Part shown: piece after piece, positions 8,260-16,852 of the stretch
Position numbering within the stretch: the stretch's first letter is position 1
How the letters are laid out: each line of letters opens with the position of its first letter
Assembly (NCBI RefSeq): GCF_051857475.1
Contig: NZ_JBPZGZ010000004.1
Coordinates: 434,001 to 498,000 of the forward strand
DNA: 64,000 nt
Reading direction: 5' to 3'
Source of the DNA: Pelomonas sp051857475
Lineage (GTDB): Bacteria > Pseudomonadota > Gammaproteobacteria > Burkholderiales > Burkholderiaceae_C
Made by a program: the position numbers and the translations under genes
Notes under the pieces: model-generated
Seen by the model: only the letters and a program-made list of their open reading frames with translations
What the model was told of the DNA's origin: nothing
Databases searched by the model: none

Positions 8260-9030
8260 TCAGTGGATGACCTTCCAGCCGGCCATCAGAAGAGAAACGC
8301 AGAGCAGGCTGCGGACAACGCCGTCGGGCAGGCGGCGGGTCAATTGGGCGCCCAGCCAGATGCCGGGTAAAGAGCCAATGAGCAGGGAAACGAGCAATTC
8401 CCAGTTCACGTTGCCGAGGCTGGCGTGGCCGATGCCAGCCACCAGCGTCAATGGCACCGCGTGGGCAATGTCGGTGCCCACGATGTCGCGGGCCTTCATG
8501 CGCGGGTAGATCAGCAGGATCAGCGTCGCACCGATGGCGCCGGCGCCGATGGAGGACAGCGACACCAGCACGCCCAGCAGCAGGCCCAGGGCCACCATCA
8601 GCGTCGGCTTGCGCGACTCGGGAATCCAGCGTTCCAGCTTCAGGCCCAGGGGCTGCCAGCTCTGCTTGAAGGCGACGACGACGGCCGTCAGCAGCAGGGC
8701 GATGCCCAGAGAAAAGGTCAGCGCCGAGGCCCAGCCCTTGGTGATGCCGGTCAGGTGCATCAGCGCGATGGTGGCGATGGAGGCCGGGATGGAGCCCATC
8801 AGCATGCGGCGCACGATGGCCCAGTTGACATGGCCGTGGCGCGCGTGCGCCACCGAGCCGCTCATCTTGGTCAGGGACGCGAACCACAGGTCGGTACCGA
8901 TGGCGACCGCCGGATTCAGCTTGAAGACGGACAGCAGCAGCGGCGTCATCAGCGAGCCGCCGCCCACGCCGGTAATCCCGACGATGAGGCCGACGCCCAA
9001 TCCGCTCGCAATCGCAATTCCGTCCAGCAC
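8260..9030 (-). CDS. TSUP-family (TauE/SafE) membrane transporter
   Basis: 256 residues with seven to eight hydrophobic segments and duplicated glycine-rich motifs (GITGVGGGSLMTPLL at the N-terminal half, GHASLGNVNWELLVSLLIGSLPGIWLG in the C-terminal half), as in the TauE/SafE sulfite/sulfonate exporter family. The GTG start at 9030 is chosen because GGAG lies six bases upstream and no in-frame ATG exists nearby. It is the first gene of the sulfate assimilation run; transport of sulfate, sulfite or another sulfur oxyanion is likely but its direction is not determinable from sequence. Confidence 0.88.
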   Translation of the reverse strand: MLDGIAIASGLGVGLIVGITGVGGGSLMTPLLLSVFKLNPAVAIGTDLWFASLTKMSGSVAHARHGHVNWAIVRRMLMGSIPASIATIALMHLTGITKGWASALTFSLGIALLLTAVVVAFKQSWQPLGLKLERWIPESRKPTLMVALGLLLGVLVSLSSIGAGAIGATLILLIYPRMKARDIVGTDIAHAVPLTLVAGIGHASLGNVNWELLVSLLIGSLPGIWLGAQLTRRLPDGVVRSLLCVSLLMAGWKVIH

Positions 9031-9102
9031 ATGCGCTCCAGGGCTAGCCCCATGCCACCCGAGGGCGCGACTCTAGGGAATGTTGCAGTGCCGCAGAACT
9101 AC

Positions 9103-9134
9103 ATTCTTCTTGGGGCTATATGCCCAAGCTGAAT
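9103..9134. promoter_or_regulatory. 32-bp dyad upstream of sulfate operon (candidate operator)
   Basis: Two half-sites, ATTCTTCTTGGG at 9103-9114 and CCCAAGCTGAAT at 9123-9134, match in 10 of 12 positions as inverted repeats around an 8-base A+T-rich centre. The position is 70-100 bases upstream of the first sulfur gene and overlaps a plausible minus-strand promoter (TTGGGC and TGTAGT boxes, 18-base spacing). A CysB-like LysR regulator would fit. An alternative is a transcript-end hairpin for the YbiB-like gene that stops at 9143, but no run of T follows it. Confidence 0.45.
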
Positions 9135-9142
9135 AAGCAACC

Positions 9143-10066
9143 TCAGTTTGTGGCCAAAACCTTCAGGGCGGCGACCTGTTCAGCGATCCGTATTGGCACC
9201 ATTTCGGTGCCCTTCAGCATAGCGCGGATGAGGGCGGCGTTCTCTGCCGGCTCACAGGCGGGCGACAGCGGCCAGTCCAGGTCGGCCGTGTCGGCCGGGT
9301 GCAGCGGCGCGGTCTGGCCGCCCTGGAAGCCGATCAGATGGGCCTTGCGGCGCAGATGGGCATAGGCCTCGCCCTCGCTGGCGCGCATCAGCAGGGCCCG
9401 GCCGCCACCCGTCGTCAGGCCGGGCAGGGCGGCACCCATGCTGTCCAGGTATTCCGGATGGGTCACGGCGACGACGCGAACGCCGCGACCGGCGGGGAAG
9501 GGGTCGAGCAGCTTGGCCAGGCTGTGGGAGCTGTTGCGCAGGCCCAGGCGGGGGCGCAGGGCCATCAGGCTGTTCAACCCAGGGTTGAGCATCTGCAAAG
9601 GCAGGACGGCGAGTCTGTCGCTTGCCAGCCGCGTCTCGGCGTCGGCCAGCGAAGTGCTGGCGGGCAGGCCCAGGGCGTCCAGCAGCTGGAAGGGGCTGTG
9701 GCGGCTGTCGAAGTCGTGCCGGCCGAAGATCAGCACCGGCACGCCTTCTCGAGCCAGCAGCAGGGCCACCAGGGGCATCAGATTGGCCTGCTTGCGGGCG
9801 CCGTTGAAGCTGGGCAGCAGCACGGTGCGCGGGCCAGCGGGTGCGGTCAGCGAGGTCGTGCGCGCCTGCATGGCGGCCAAGAAGCCGGCCACCTCATCAG
9901 CGCTTTCGCCCTTCACACGCAGTGCGATCAGCATGGCGCCCAGCTCCATGTCCGGCACCTGGCCGTCCAGCATCTCGCCGAAGAGCTCTTCAGCCTGCTC
10001 GCGGCTCAGGTCGCGCGCTCCCCGGGCGCCGCGGCCCATTTCCTTGATCAGCGGGGCGTAGTTCAT
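9143..10066 (-). CDS. ybiB: YbiB/TrpD2-like DNA-binding protein
   Basis: 307 residues from MNYAPLIKEMGRG. It has the anthranilate phosphoribosyltransferase fold signature: an N-terminal helical part (SREQAEELFGEMLDGQVPDMELGAMLIALRVKGES) and a phosphoribosyltransferase-like domain with STSLADAE and GLRNSSHSLAKLLDPF. Members of this YbiB/TrpD2 group lost catalytic residues and bind DNA non-specifically; in E. coli YbiB belongs to the LexA regulon. The start excludes 21 upstream codons that lie within a terminator hairpin. No LexA box was recognised upstream. Confidence 0.85.
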   Translation of the reverse strand: MNYAPLIKEMGRGARGARDLSREQAEELFGEMLDGQVPDMELGAMLIALRVKGESADEVAGFLAAMQARTTSLTAPAGPRTVLLPSFNGARKQANLMPLVALLLAREGVPVLIFGRHDFDSRHSPFQLLDALGLPASTSLADAETRLASDRLAVLPLQMLNPGLNSLMALRPRLGLRNSSHSLAKLLDPFPAGRGVRVVAVTHPEYLDSMGAALPGLTTGGGRALLMRASEGEAYAHLRRKAHLIGFQGGQTAPLHPADTADLDWPLSPACEPAENAALIRAMLKGTEMVPIRIAEQVAALKVLATN

Positions 10067-10084
10067 GGCGCCAGTGTAGAAACG

Positions 10085-10111
10085 ACCAAGGCCGCGCGAG
10101 GCGGCCTTGGT
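10085..10111 (-). terminator. Rho-independent terminator after outer-membrane protein gene
   Basis: Perfect 11-bp inverted repeat (10085-10095 and 10101-10111, stem core CCAAGGCCGC) with a five-base loop. On the minus strand it is followed by a T-rich stretch (TCGTTTCTAC). It lies 18 bases past the stop of the outer-membrane protein gene, so it would end that transcript. Confidence 0.7.
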
Positions 10112-10129
10112 GGATGACCCGCTCCGCAA

Positions 10130-10714
10130 TCAGAACGCGTAGCTGGCGCCGAGCGTGACCAAGCTCAGCCTGGCTTTGTTCGAGAAGCGGTCGTACCGGT
10201 ACTCCGTGGTGTTGAAGCCCAGTTCCAAGCGTGTCGATGGACTGACGGCATAGGTCAGGGCCAGGCCGGCATAAGGCTTCGCAACACTTTGGGAATCGGA
10301 CCCGCTCGTGACCTGAGTGTGGGTCACTTGCACAATGGAGTTCGTGAACTTCACCTGCGCCACGCCAAGACGGAAGTCCAAACCCCAGTCTGCTCCCAGA
10401 TTCCAGCTATAGCGAGCACCCAGCGTGAGCGCCTTCGCCTGGAATCGGACGTAATCCAAAACCAAGTTTTCGGGAACGCTGGCTGGAGAAGCAATATCGT
10501 TGTCGTCGCTTTTGCCGAAATCGACGTAACCGGCTTCCACACTCAAACCGTTGCCGAAACTGTAGCCGCCAGTCAGCTTCGCGCCGGTCTGGCGACACGA
10601 ACCTATGCAGTTGTGCACGCGCGACTGGCCGGCGGCGACGCCAGCGTAAAACTGCGCCTGGGCGGACGCGGCGCTGACCATCGCGGCCAGTGCGATGACA
10701 TGCTTTGTGTTCAT
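10130..10714 (-). CDS. Small outer-membrane beta-barrel protein, paralogue 1
   Basis: 194 residues with a signal peptide (MNTKHVIALAAMVSAASAQA). The mature part alternates polar and hydrophobic residues and ends in ASYAF, the aromatic C terminus used for outer-membrane insertion. It has the size and layout of eight-stranded OmpA/OmpX-like barrels. It shares with the next two genes the pattern HNCIGSC, GGYSFGNGLSVEAGYVDFGK, and the final GAxxAF. Base composition is visibly less GC-rich than its neighbours. It follows paralogue 2 by 21 bases on the same strand and may be cotranscribed. The ligand or role is unknown. Confidence 0.8.
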   Translation of the reverse strand: MNTKHVIALAAMVSAASAQAQFYAGVAAGQSRVHNCIGSCRQTGAKLTGGYSFGNGLSVEAGYVDFGKSDDNDIASPASVPENLVLDYVRFQAKALTLGARYSWNLGADWGLDFRLGVAQVKFTNSIVQVTHTQVTSGSDSQSVAKPYAGLALTYAVSPSTRLELGFNTTEYRYDRFSNKARLSLVTLGASYAF

Positions 10715-10735
10715 CGTGAGGCCTTGGCTCGGGAA

Positions 10736-11299
10736 TCAGAACGCGAAGGTCGCGCCGAGCGAGATCAGGCGCACGTTGCCCGTCTGTCCCTCGAAATGCG
10801 CTTTGGTGGAATCCACGCCCAGCTCGAGCTTGATACGGTTGCTGACGGCATAGCTCACGGCGACGCCGGCAACCAGCTGGGTCTCGCTCTCGGACGCGGA
10901 GCCCTGTTGCGGGCCGTCGATCAGGTCGGCCCGGACCTTCACCTGTGCGACGCCGAGGCGAACGACCATGCCCCAGTCGCTGGCCAGGGGCAGCGAATAG
11001 GCGCCACCCAGCACGAAGGCCGAGGGCTTGAGTCTGATGGAGCTGGCGGCGTTGCCAACGTGGGCCTTGCCGAAGTTGATGTAGCTGCCCTCGAGGCTGA
11101 AGCCATTGCCGAAGCTGTAGCCGCCCATCAGCTTGCGGCCGTTATCGCTGCTGTCGCAGATCGTGGTGCCGGTGCAGTCGACGTTCAAATGAGTCGAACC
11201 CGCAGCGGCGCCAATGTAGAACGCGCTTGGGTTGGGTTCAGCGGCTTGAGCGGTAGCAGCGCCGAACAACGCGGCGACCACGAAGGCATATTTCTTCAT
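10736..11299 (-). CDS. Small outer-membrane beta-barrel protein, paralogue 2
   Basis: 187 residues from MKKYAFVVAALFGAATAQAA, a clear signal peptide. A longer in-frame start would read through a GC-rich hairpin and is rejected. A cysteine pair (VDCTGTTICDSS) follows the first strand, then GGYSFGNGFSLEGSYINFGKA, and the C terminus is LGATFAF. It is closely related to both flanking genes, indicating tandem duplication. An eight-strand barrel in the outer membrane is predicted. Possible roles such as adhesion or stress resistance are guesses from the family. Confidence 0.8.
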   Translation of the reverse strand: MKKYAFVVAALFGAATAQAAEPNPSAFYIGAAAGSTHLNVDCTGTTICDSSDNGRKLMGGYSFGNGFSLEGSYINFGKAHVGNAASSIRLKPSAFVLGGAYSLPLASDWGMVVRLGVAQVKVRADLIDGPQQGSASESETQLVAGVAVSYAVSNRIKLELGVDSTKAHFEGQTGNVRLISLGATFAF

Positions 11300-11321
11300 G
11301 AGAGATTCCCTGTATTGCAAG

Positions 11322-11348
11322 GGCGGGCCGGCGTGTGGCCGGCCCGCC
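11322..11348 (-). terminator. GC-rich hairpin between outer-membrane paralogues
   Basis: Perfect 10-bp inverted repeat, GGCGGGCCGG at 11322-11331 and its complement at 11339-11348, with a 7-base loop. It lies 114 bases beyond the stop of paralogue 3 and 23 bases before the start of paralogue 2. It could end the paralogue 3 transcript or lie in the paralogue 2 leader; there is no clear T run. Confidence 0.45.
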
Positions 11349-11462
11349 TGCCTCCTCGAGGCGGCACGCATGCTAACGGTGCTGTGCGTGCTGCTTCGGG
11401 TCGGCTGTCCTGGGAATCAGGCTCAAGTGAAAAAGCCCGTTATTGGATAGCGCTTTCAGGCG

Positions 11463-12038
11463 TCAGAACGCCATGCGGGCACCCACGGAAACCATGCGAA
11501 CGTTGGTGCGTTCGCCTTGCAGCTCTGCGCGCGTTGCGTCCACGCCCAGTTCCACGCGGGCATTCGGCGTCAGCGCATAGTTGACGGCCAGGCCGGCGAT
11601 GGGCTGCGTCGTGCTGTCGCGGGTCGAGCCTGTCAGCACGCCGACTTCGGCATTGGCCTTGGTGCGCACGCGGGCCACACCCAGGCGGCCGACCAGGCCC
11701 ACGTCCGGACTGAGGTTGGCCGTGTAGGCGCCGCTCACGGACAGCGCTTCCGGCCTGCCGGTCAAGCCGACGGCGCCTTGCGACGCGTGGAATTTGCCGA
11801 AATTGGTATAGCCGCCTTCGATGGCAAAGCCATTGCCGTAGGCGTGGCCGAACATGATCTTGCCGCCGGCGGCGTTGCGATCGCAGCTCTGCACGCCGGT
11901 GCAGTCGACGTTCAGATGTCCTTGGCCGATCGACGCGAGGCCGTAGTTGTGTTCGGCATTGCTGCCGGAGCGGTTGGACTGGGCCTGGGCACCGGCGGCC
12001 AGGGCGAGGGCGGCAAGACTGAGGGCGATCTTTCTCAT
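11463..12038 (-). CDS. Small outer-membrane beta-barrel protein, paralogue 3
   Basis: 191 residues from MRKIALSLAALALAAGAQAQ, a signal peptide. An ATG five codons upstream (12053) is possible; neither has a strong ribosome-binding site. The cysteine pair VDCTGVQSCDRN, the GHAYGNGFAIEGGYTNFGKF stretch and terminal GARMAF match the two downstream paralogues. It is the first of the three on this strand and the one nearest a probable promoter in the 239-base region shared with the divergent HD-GYP gene. Confidence 0.8.
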   Translation of the reverse strand: MRKIALSLAALALAAGAQAQSNRSGSNAEHNYGLASIGQGHLNVDCTGVQSCDRNAAGGKIMFGHAYGNGFAIEGGYTNFGKFHASQGAVGLTGRPEALSVSGAYTANLSPDVGLVGRLGVARVRTKANAEVGVLTGSTRDSTTQPIAGLAVNYALTPNARVELGVDATRAELQGERTNVRMVSVGARMAF

Positions 12039-12277
12039 GGGTACTGCTTTCATTCGAACTTCATCCATCGGAGCGCAATGGCCGGGTGAGGCCGCTGCGG
12101 CGATACGCGACGCGGTCGTCGCTGCGCTCATCCTCTGTGCCTCGCAAGCCCGCACCTGTAGGACTTGGACACCCTGGGGCGACGGAGAGGTTCGCCGTGG
12201 CCAGACCGCGGCGTAACGACAGGCAAGTTCCTCGCGGGACGGGGATACTGGTGCAACGCCGCTGCCATTCGGGTCTC
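12039..12277. other. Divergent intergenic region
   Basis: These 239 bases separate paralogue 3 (minus) from the HD-GYP gene (plus). I see a small stem (GGCGA/TCGCC near 12177-12195) but no recognised riboswitch and no clear sigma-70 boxes. Open frames through it have no ribosome-binding site. Confidence 0.4.
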
Positions 12278-15212
12278 ATGCCGCACATCAAGCCCAAGAC
12301 GCTTTACATCACGCTGAGCTTTCTGATGGTGGGCCTGGTGGCGCTGGTGTACGGCGTGCTGCTGCTGCACGAGCGCTCGCGCAGCGACGCGCTGATGCTT
12401 CAGCAGGCCGGCGCGGCGGCCAAGCGCATCGGCCGCGAGGCGGCGGCGGCCGTCGAGACCGAGCTGAGGCCGGCGCGTGTCAGCGTGGCCTTGCTGGCCA
12501 CCGGCGCCCTGGGCCGGGCCGGCAGTGAGGCCGAGCGCCTGGCGGCCCTGCCGCAGATGGCCGCGGCCCTGCGCGTCAATGCCTCGGTCTCAGCCGTCTA
12601 CGCGGGCACGACCGGTGGTTCCTTCGTGCTGCTGCGCCGCCTGGGCGACGCAGCCACGCGCAAGCGCATGGACGCGCCGGCCGAGGCCGCCTTCGGGCTG
12701 CAGAGCGTGAACCGCGACGGTGGCTCAGCCCCGCGGGGCAGCTATCGCTTCTATGACGCGAATCTGCGCGAGCTGCAGCAGCGCGATCGCCCGGAGTACG
12801 ACTTCGATCCGCGCACCCGGCCCTGGTTCGCATTGGCCAGCCAGGCCGGCGAGGGCAGGCTGGTGCAATCGGCGCCCTACCGCTTCTTCACGACGGGCGA
12901 GCCCGGCGTCACCCTCGCCCAGGCCCATGGCGGCGCCATCGTCGGCGCCGACGTCAGCCTCAAGGCCTTGAGCGACATGCTGAGCAAGCCCCAGATCAGC
13001 CGCTCGGCCGAGCTGCTGATCGCGACCCAGGGCGGCGAGATGCTGGCTGAAGCCCGGCGCGAGAAAGGCGCGGCTCTGAAGGATGCACCAGGCCTGCCGC
13101 GCGTGGTCGAGGCCGCCTCCCCGCTGATGCGCGAGCTGTGGCAGCGTCGCGATGAGGCGGGTCATCTCGCGCCTGTGCAGCCCATTGAAGGCCGTGAGTG
13201 GGTCAGCCATGCGCTGCCGCTGCAGGGCGCCGTCGACGCCGGCGCGCCCTTGGTGCTGCTGATGTCCGCGCCGCGCGACGAGTTGCAGGCCTTCCAGCTC
13301 GAGAGCCGCCGCCACAGCTTCTACATCTCGCTGGCCTTGATGCTGCTGCTGCTGCCTCTGGTGCATCTGCTGGCCGACCGCGTGTCGCGGCCGCTGCGCC
13401 ACCTGGCCCGCCAGGCCGAGGCCATCGAACGTTTCGAGTTCGATGGCCCCGACCCCCAGCGCAGCCTGATCCGCGAGGTCGACCGCCTGGCCATCGCGAT
13501 GACGGCCATGAAGCATTCGCTGCGGCGCTTTCTGGACATCAGCGATGCACTGAGCGCCGAGCGTGATTTCGACACCCTGCTCGACCTCATCCTGCGCGAG
13601 ACCATCGCCGTGGCTGGCGCCAGCGGCGGCTCCATCCACCTGCTGTCGGCCGACGGCCTGACGCTGGAGCCGGCGGCCTCGCGCATCGGTGGCGAGACCT
13701 CGTCGCGTCGCGGCCTGACCTGGCAGGTCGACGCCGCCGACAGCGTCGCCGCGCCTGTGCATGCCCTGCGCGCCAACGGGCCGGTTGAAGTCGACCTGAG
13801 CTGGGACGACCCGGTCCATCTGGCCGCCTACGAGCGGCTGTTCGCGGGCCTGGGAGCCTCTCACATGCGGCTGCTGTCCATGCCGCTGAAGAACAGCCAG
13901 CACGAGACCATCGGCACGCTGACGCTGACCTTCCCGCGCGCGGCAGAGCGGCCTTTCGAGCCGCTGGGCACGGCCCGCGTGGCCTTTGTCAGCGCGTTGT
14001 CGGGCACGGCCGCCGTGGCCATCGACAACCAGTTGCTGCTGCGCGCCCGCAAGGAATTGCTGGAGAGCTTCATCCAGCTCGTCGCCGGCGCCATCGACGC
14101 CAAAAGCCCCTACACCGGTGGTCACTGCCAGCGCGTGCCCGAGCTGACCAAGATGCTGGCCCAGGCCGCCTGCGAGGCGAAGGATGGCCCGTATGCCGGC
14201 TTCACGATGGATGCCGACCAGTGGGAGGCCCTGCACATCGCGGCCTGGCTGCACGATTGCGGCAAGGTCACGACGCCGGAATACGTCGTCGACAAGGCCA
14301 CCAAGCTCGAGACCCTCTACAACCGTGTGCACGAGATCCGCACCCGCTTCGAGGTGCTCAAGCGCGATGTGCTGATCGATAAGCTGGAGGCCGAGCTGGG
14401 CGAGGTAGGCGTGCAGCGGGCCCGCGCCGCGGCGTCAGGGCCGCAGGCCGAGCTGGACGCCGACTACGCCTTTGTCGCGGCCAGCAAATGTGGGCGGTGA
14501 GACCCTCGATGCCGCGGCTGTCGCCCGGTTGCGCAGCATCGGCGAGAAGCGCTGGTCGCGCACCTTGGACGACAGCCTGGGCCTGTCCATCGACGAGCTG
14601 CGCCGCCAACCCAAGCCGCGGCCGCCGCTGCCGGCCACGGAGCGCCTGCTGCAGGACCGGCCGGAGCACATCCTGTCGCGGCCGGCTGACGACCAGCTGG
14701 GTGATGACAACCGCTGGGGCTTCAAGCTCAGACAGCCCGAGTACCTCTATCACCGCGGCGAGCTGCACAACCTGGCGATCGCGCGCGGCACGCTGACGGA
14801 CGAGGAGCGCTACAAGATCAACGACCACATCGTGCAGACGCTGAAGATGCTGCACGAGCTGCCTTTCCCCAAGCATCTGCAGGATGTGCCCGAGATCGCC
14901 GGCGGCCACCACGAGCGCATGGACGGCAAGGGCTACCCGCGCGGACTGATCGGCGAGCAGATGAGCCCGCAGGCCCGCATGATGGCCGTGGCCGACGTCT
15001 TCGAGGCGCTGACGGCCGACGACCGGCCCTACAAGCCCGGCAAGCGTCTGTCGGAGGCCCTGTCCATCATGCGGCGCATGGTGGGCGAGGGCCATCTCGA
15101 CCCCGACCTGTTCACGCTTTTCCTGCGTTCCGGCGTCTGCCTGGCCTATGCGCGGCGCTTCATGGCAGAGCCGCTCATCGACGTGGCGGACGTCGAGGCC
15201 TATCTGCCCTGA
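12278..15212 (+). pseudogene. Membrane HAMP-GAF-HD-GYP c-di-GMP phosphodiesterase, split by a one-base frameshift
   Basis: Frame 1 runs from MPHIKPKTLY at 12278 to a stop at 14500; the continuation (GGETLDAAAVARL onward) is in the +1 frame and ends at 15212. Dropping one A from the AAA at 14486-14488 restores one protein of about 977 residues. Order: transmembrane segment (9-30), extracytoplasmic sensor, transmembrane segment (about 347-364), HAMP, GAF (about 430-590), then HD-GYP. The HD motif (WLHDCGKVTTPEY, near residue 657) lies before the break and HHERMDGKGYPRG after it. An intact protein would hydrolyse cyclic di-GMP in response to an external signal. As given, the product lacks the GYP half. 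It may be real decay, phase variation or a sequencing error. Confidence 0.85.
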
Positions 15213-15213
15213 T

Positions 15214-16251
15214 TCAGGCGGCCTGCAGCTGGCCGCTGAGGCGCAGCTCGCCGAACAGGTCCTTGGGATCGGCCATGCTGGGGATCAGGTCCAGCGGCGC
15301 GCCCAGGCCCAGCTGGCGGGCCAGCTCGTGCAGCAGGCGCAGCGCGGAGAAGTCCTCCAGCGCGAAGCCCACCGAATCGAACACGGTGACCTGGGCATCG
15401 CTTTCGCGGCCCGCGGCTTCGCCGGCCAGCACGCGCCAGAACTCGGTGACCGGGAAGTCGGCCGGCATCTGCTGCATGTCGCCCTCGATGCGCGACTGCG
15501 GCTCGAACTCGCAGATGACGCGGGCCATCTCGAGCACGCCGCGATGCAGCTCGGTCTTGCCGGGGCAGTCGCCGCCGACGCCGTTGATGTGCATGCCGGG
15601 CTCGATCAGATCCGGCGTCAGGATGGTGGCGTTGGTCTTGTCGGCGGTGACGGTGGTGACGATGTCGGCACCCTTGACGGCCTCGGCGATGGAGGCGCAG
15701 ACGGTCAGCGTCAGGCCCGGCGTGGCCTGCAGATGGCGCACCAGCTTGGCTGTGGCGGCGGGGTCGATGTCGTAGAGGCGCAGCTCGCGGATGCCGAGCA
15801 AGTGGTGGAAGGCCAGGGCCTGGAACTCGCTCTGGGCACCGTTGCCGATCAGGGCCATCACGCGGCTGTCGGGGCGGGCCAGGCGCTTGGCCACCATGAC
15901 GGAGGTGGCGGCGGTGCGCATGGCGGTGGTCAGGGTCAGCTCGGAGAGCAGGGCGGGCGAGCCGGTCGCCACGTCGGCGAGCACACCGAAAGCCATCACG
16001 GTCGGCAGACCGAAGCGATGGTTTTTGGGGTGGCCGTTGACGTATTTGAAGCTGTAGAGGCTGGCGTCGGCGATGGGCATCAGCTCGATGACGCCGTCGG
16101 CCGAATGGGCGGCGACGCGGGGCGTTTTGTCGAATTCGGCCCACCGCAGGTAGTCGGATTCGAGGTTGACGACGAGGCGGCGAAGTAAATCGGGAAGTCC
16201 GACGCGCTGCACGATTCGGGCGACGTCTTGGGTGGTGAGGACGGTGGTCAC
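15214..16251 (-). CDS. Ornithine cyclodeaminase
   Basis: 345 residues from GTG at 16251, which has GGAG seven bases upstream; longer in-frame starts cross the operator region and the divergent gene and are rejected. The Rossmann motif IGNGAQSEF (136-143) and GVGGDCPGKTEL fit ornithine cyclodeaminases of the mu-crystallin family, which convert L-ornithine to proline and ammonia with NAD recycling. It is divergent from an Lrp/AsnC regulator, the usual arrangement for a substrate-induced amino acid catabolic gene. Its stop is two bases from the end of the convergent HD-GYP gene. Confidence 0.92.
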   Translation of the reverse strand: MTTVLTTQDVARIVQRVGLPDLLRRLVVNLESDYLRWAEFDKTPRVAAHSADGVIELMPIADASLYSFKYVNGHPKNHRFGLPTVMAFGVLADVATGSPALLSELTLTTAMRTAATSVMVAKRLARPDSRVMALIGNGAQSEFQALAFHHLLGIRELRLYDIDPAATAKLVRHLQATPGLTLTVCASIAEAVKGADIVTTVTADKTNATILTPDLIEPGMHINGVGGDCPGKTELHRGVLEMARVICEFEPQSRIEGDMQQMPADFPVTEFWRVLAGEAAGRESDAQVTVFDSVGFALEDFSALRLLHELARQLGLGAPLDLIPSMADPKDLFGELRLSGQLQAA

Positions 16252-16330
16252 GAGGGTCTCCGGGAGTTGTTGAAGCGATTCTTCCGAGGCGGCGTGCCAA
16301 ACAGAAGCGCAACTCCTGATCAGTAATGCA

Positions 16331-16373
16331 TGCCAATTTGGCAAAATGGCAGTGGAAATTGCCAATTTGCTCA
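16331..16373. promoter_or_regulatory. Palindromic operator plus repeat for Lrp-type regulator
   Basis: TGCCAATTTGGCA at 16331-16343 is a perfect 6-1-6 palindrome. A partial copy (TGCCAATTTGCTCA) begins at 16360, so an AATTTG-containing unit repeats at about 29 bases, near three helical turns, on one DNA face. This is the spacing expected for an Lrp/AsnC octamer. The region lies between the divergent ornithine cyclodeaminase and regulator genes. Confidence 0.6.
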
Positions 16374-16375
16374 AA

Positions 16376-16801
16376 ATGGACGCTCTCGACCAGCAACTCC
16401 TCGCCCTGCTGCGCACCGATGCGCGGGCCAGCGTCGCCTTGCTGGCGGCCAAGCTCAAGGTGTCACGCGGCACCGTCACCAACCGCATCGCGCGGCTGGA
16501 GGACAGCGGCGTCATCACCGGCTACACCGTGCGTCTGCGGCCCGACTCGGTGCCCGACGAGATCACGGCCTGGATGAGCATCACGGTGGAGGGCAATCGC
16601 ACCCGCGAGGTGGTGTCTATCCTGCTGGGCGAACCCGGCATCACCGGTCTGTTCGACACCAATGGCCGCTGGGACCTGCTGGCCGAGATCCGCAGCTCCA
16701 GCCTGCAGGAGCTGGCCGACGTGCTGGAGCGGGTGCGCCTCATCAAGGGCATCGCCGGCACCGAGACCTCCATCCATCTGCAAAGCTACAAGCTCGGCTG
16801 A
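16376..16801 (+). CDS. Lrp/AsnC-family transcriptional regulator
   Basis: 141 residues from MDALDQQLLALLRTDARAS; an ATG at 16346 is possible but would place the operator repeat inside the coding region and adds residues atypical of the family. An N-terminal winged helix-turn-helix (VALLAAKLKVSRGTVTNRIARLEDSGVITGY) is followed by an RAM/AsnC effector domain (GLFDTNGRWDLLAEIRSSSLQELADVLERVRLIKGIAGTETSIHL). It probably controls the divergent ornithine cyclodeaminase in response to an amino acid and represses itself. No ribosome-binding site is visible before either start, so a short or absent leader is possible. Confidence 0.9.
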   Translation: MDALDQQLLALLRTDARASVALLAAKLKVSRGTVTNRIARLEDSGVITGYTVRLRPDSVPDEITAWMSITVEGNRTREVVSILLGEPGITGLFDTNGRWDLLAEIRSSSLQELADVLERVRLIKGIAGTETSIHLQSYKLG

Positions 16802-16852
16802 GGCCGGGGGCCTGCCCTCGGGTATCGTGCGGCGCGTTTCTCCGTTTTTGAC

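Noticed and set aside
12150..12240. Possible riboswitch upstream of the HD-GYP gene
   Set aside because: I compared it by eye with c-di-GMP (GEMM) and guanidine motifs because of the HD-GYP context; the conserved core bases are missing and only one short stem is visible.
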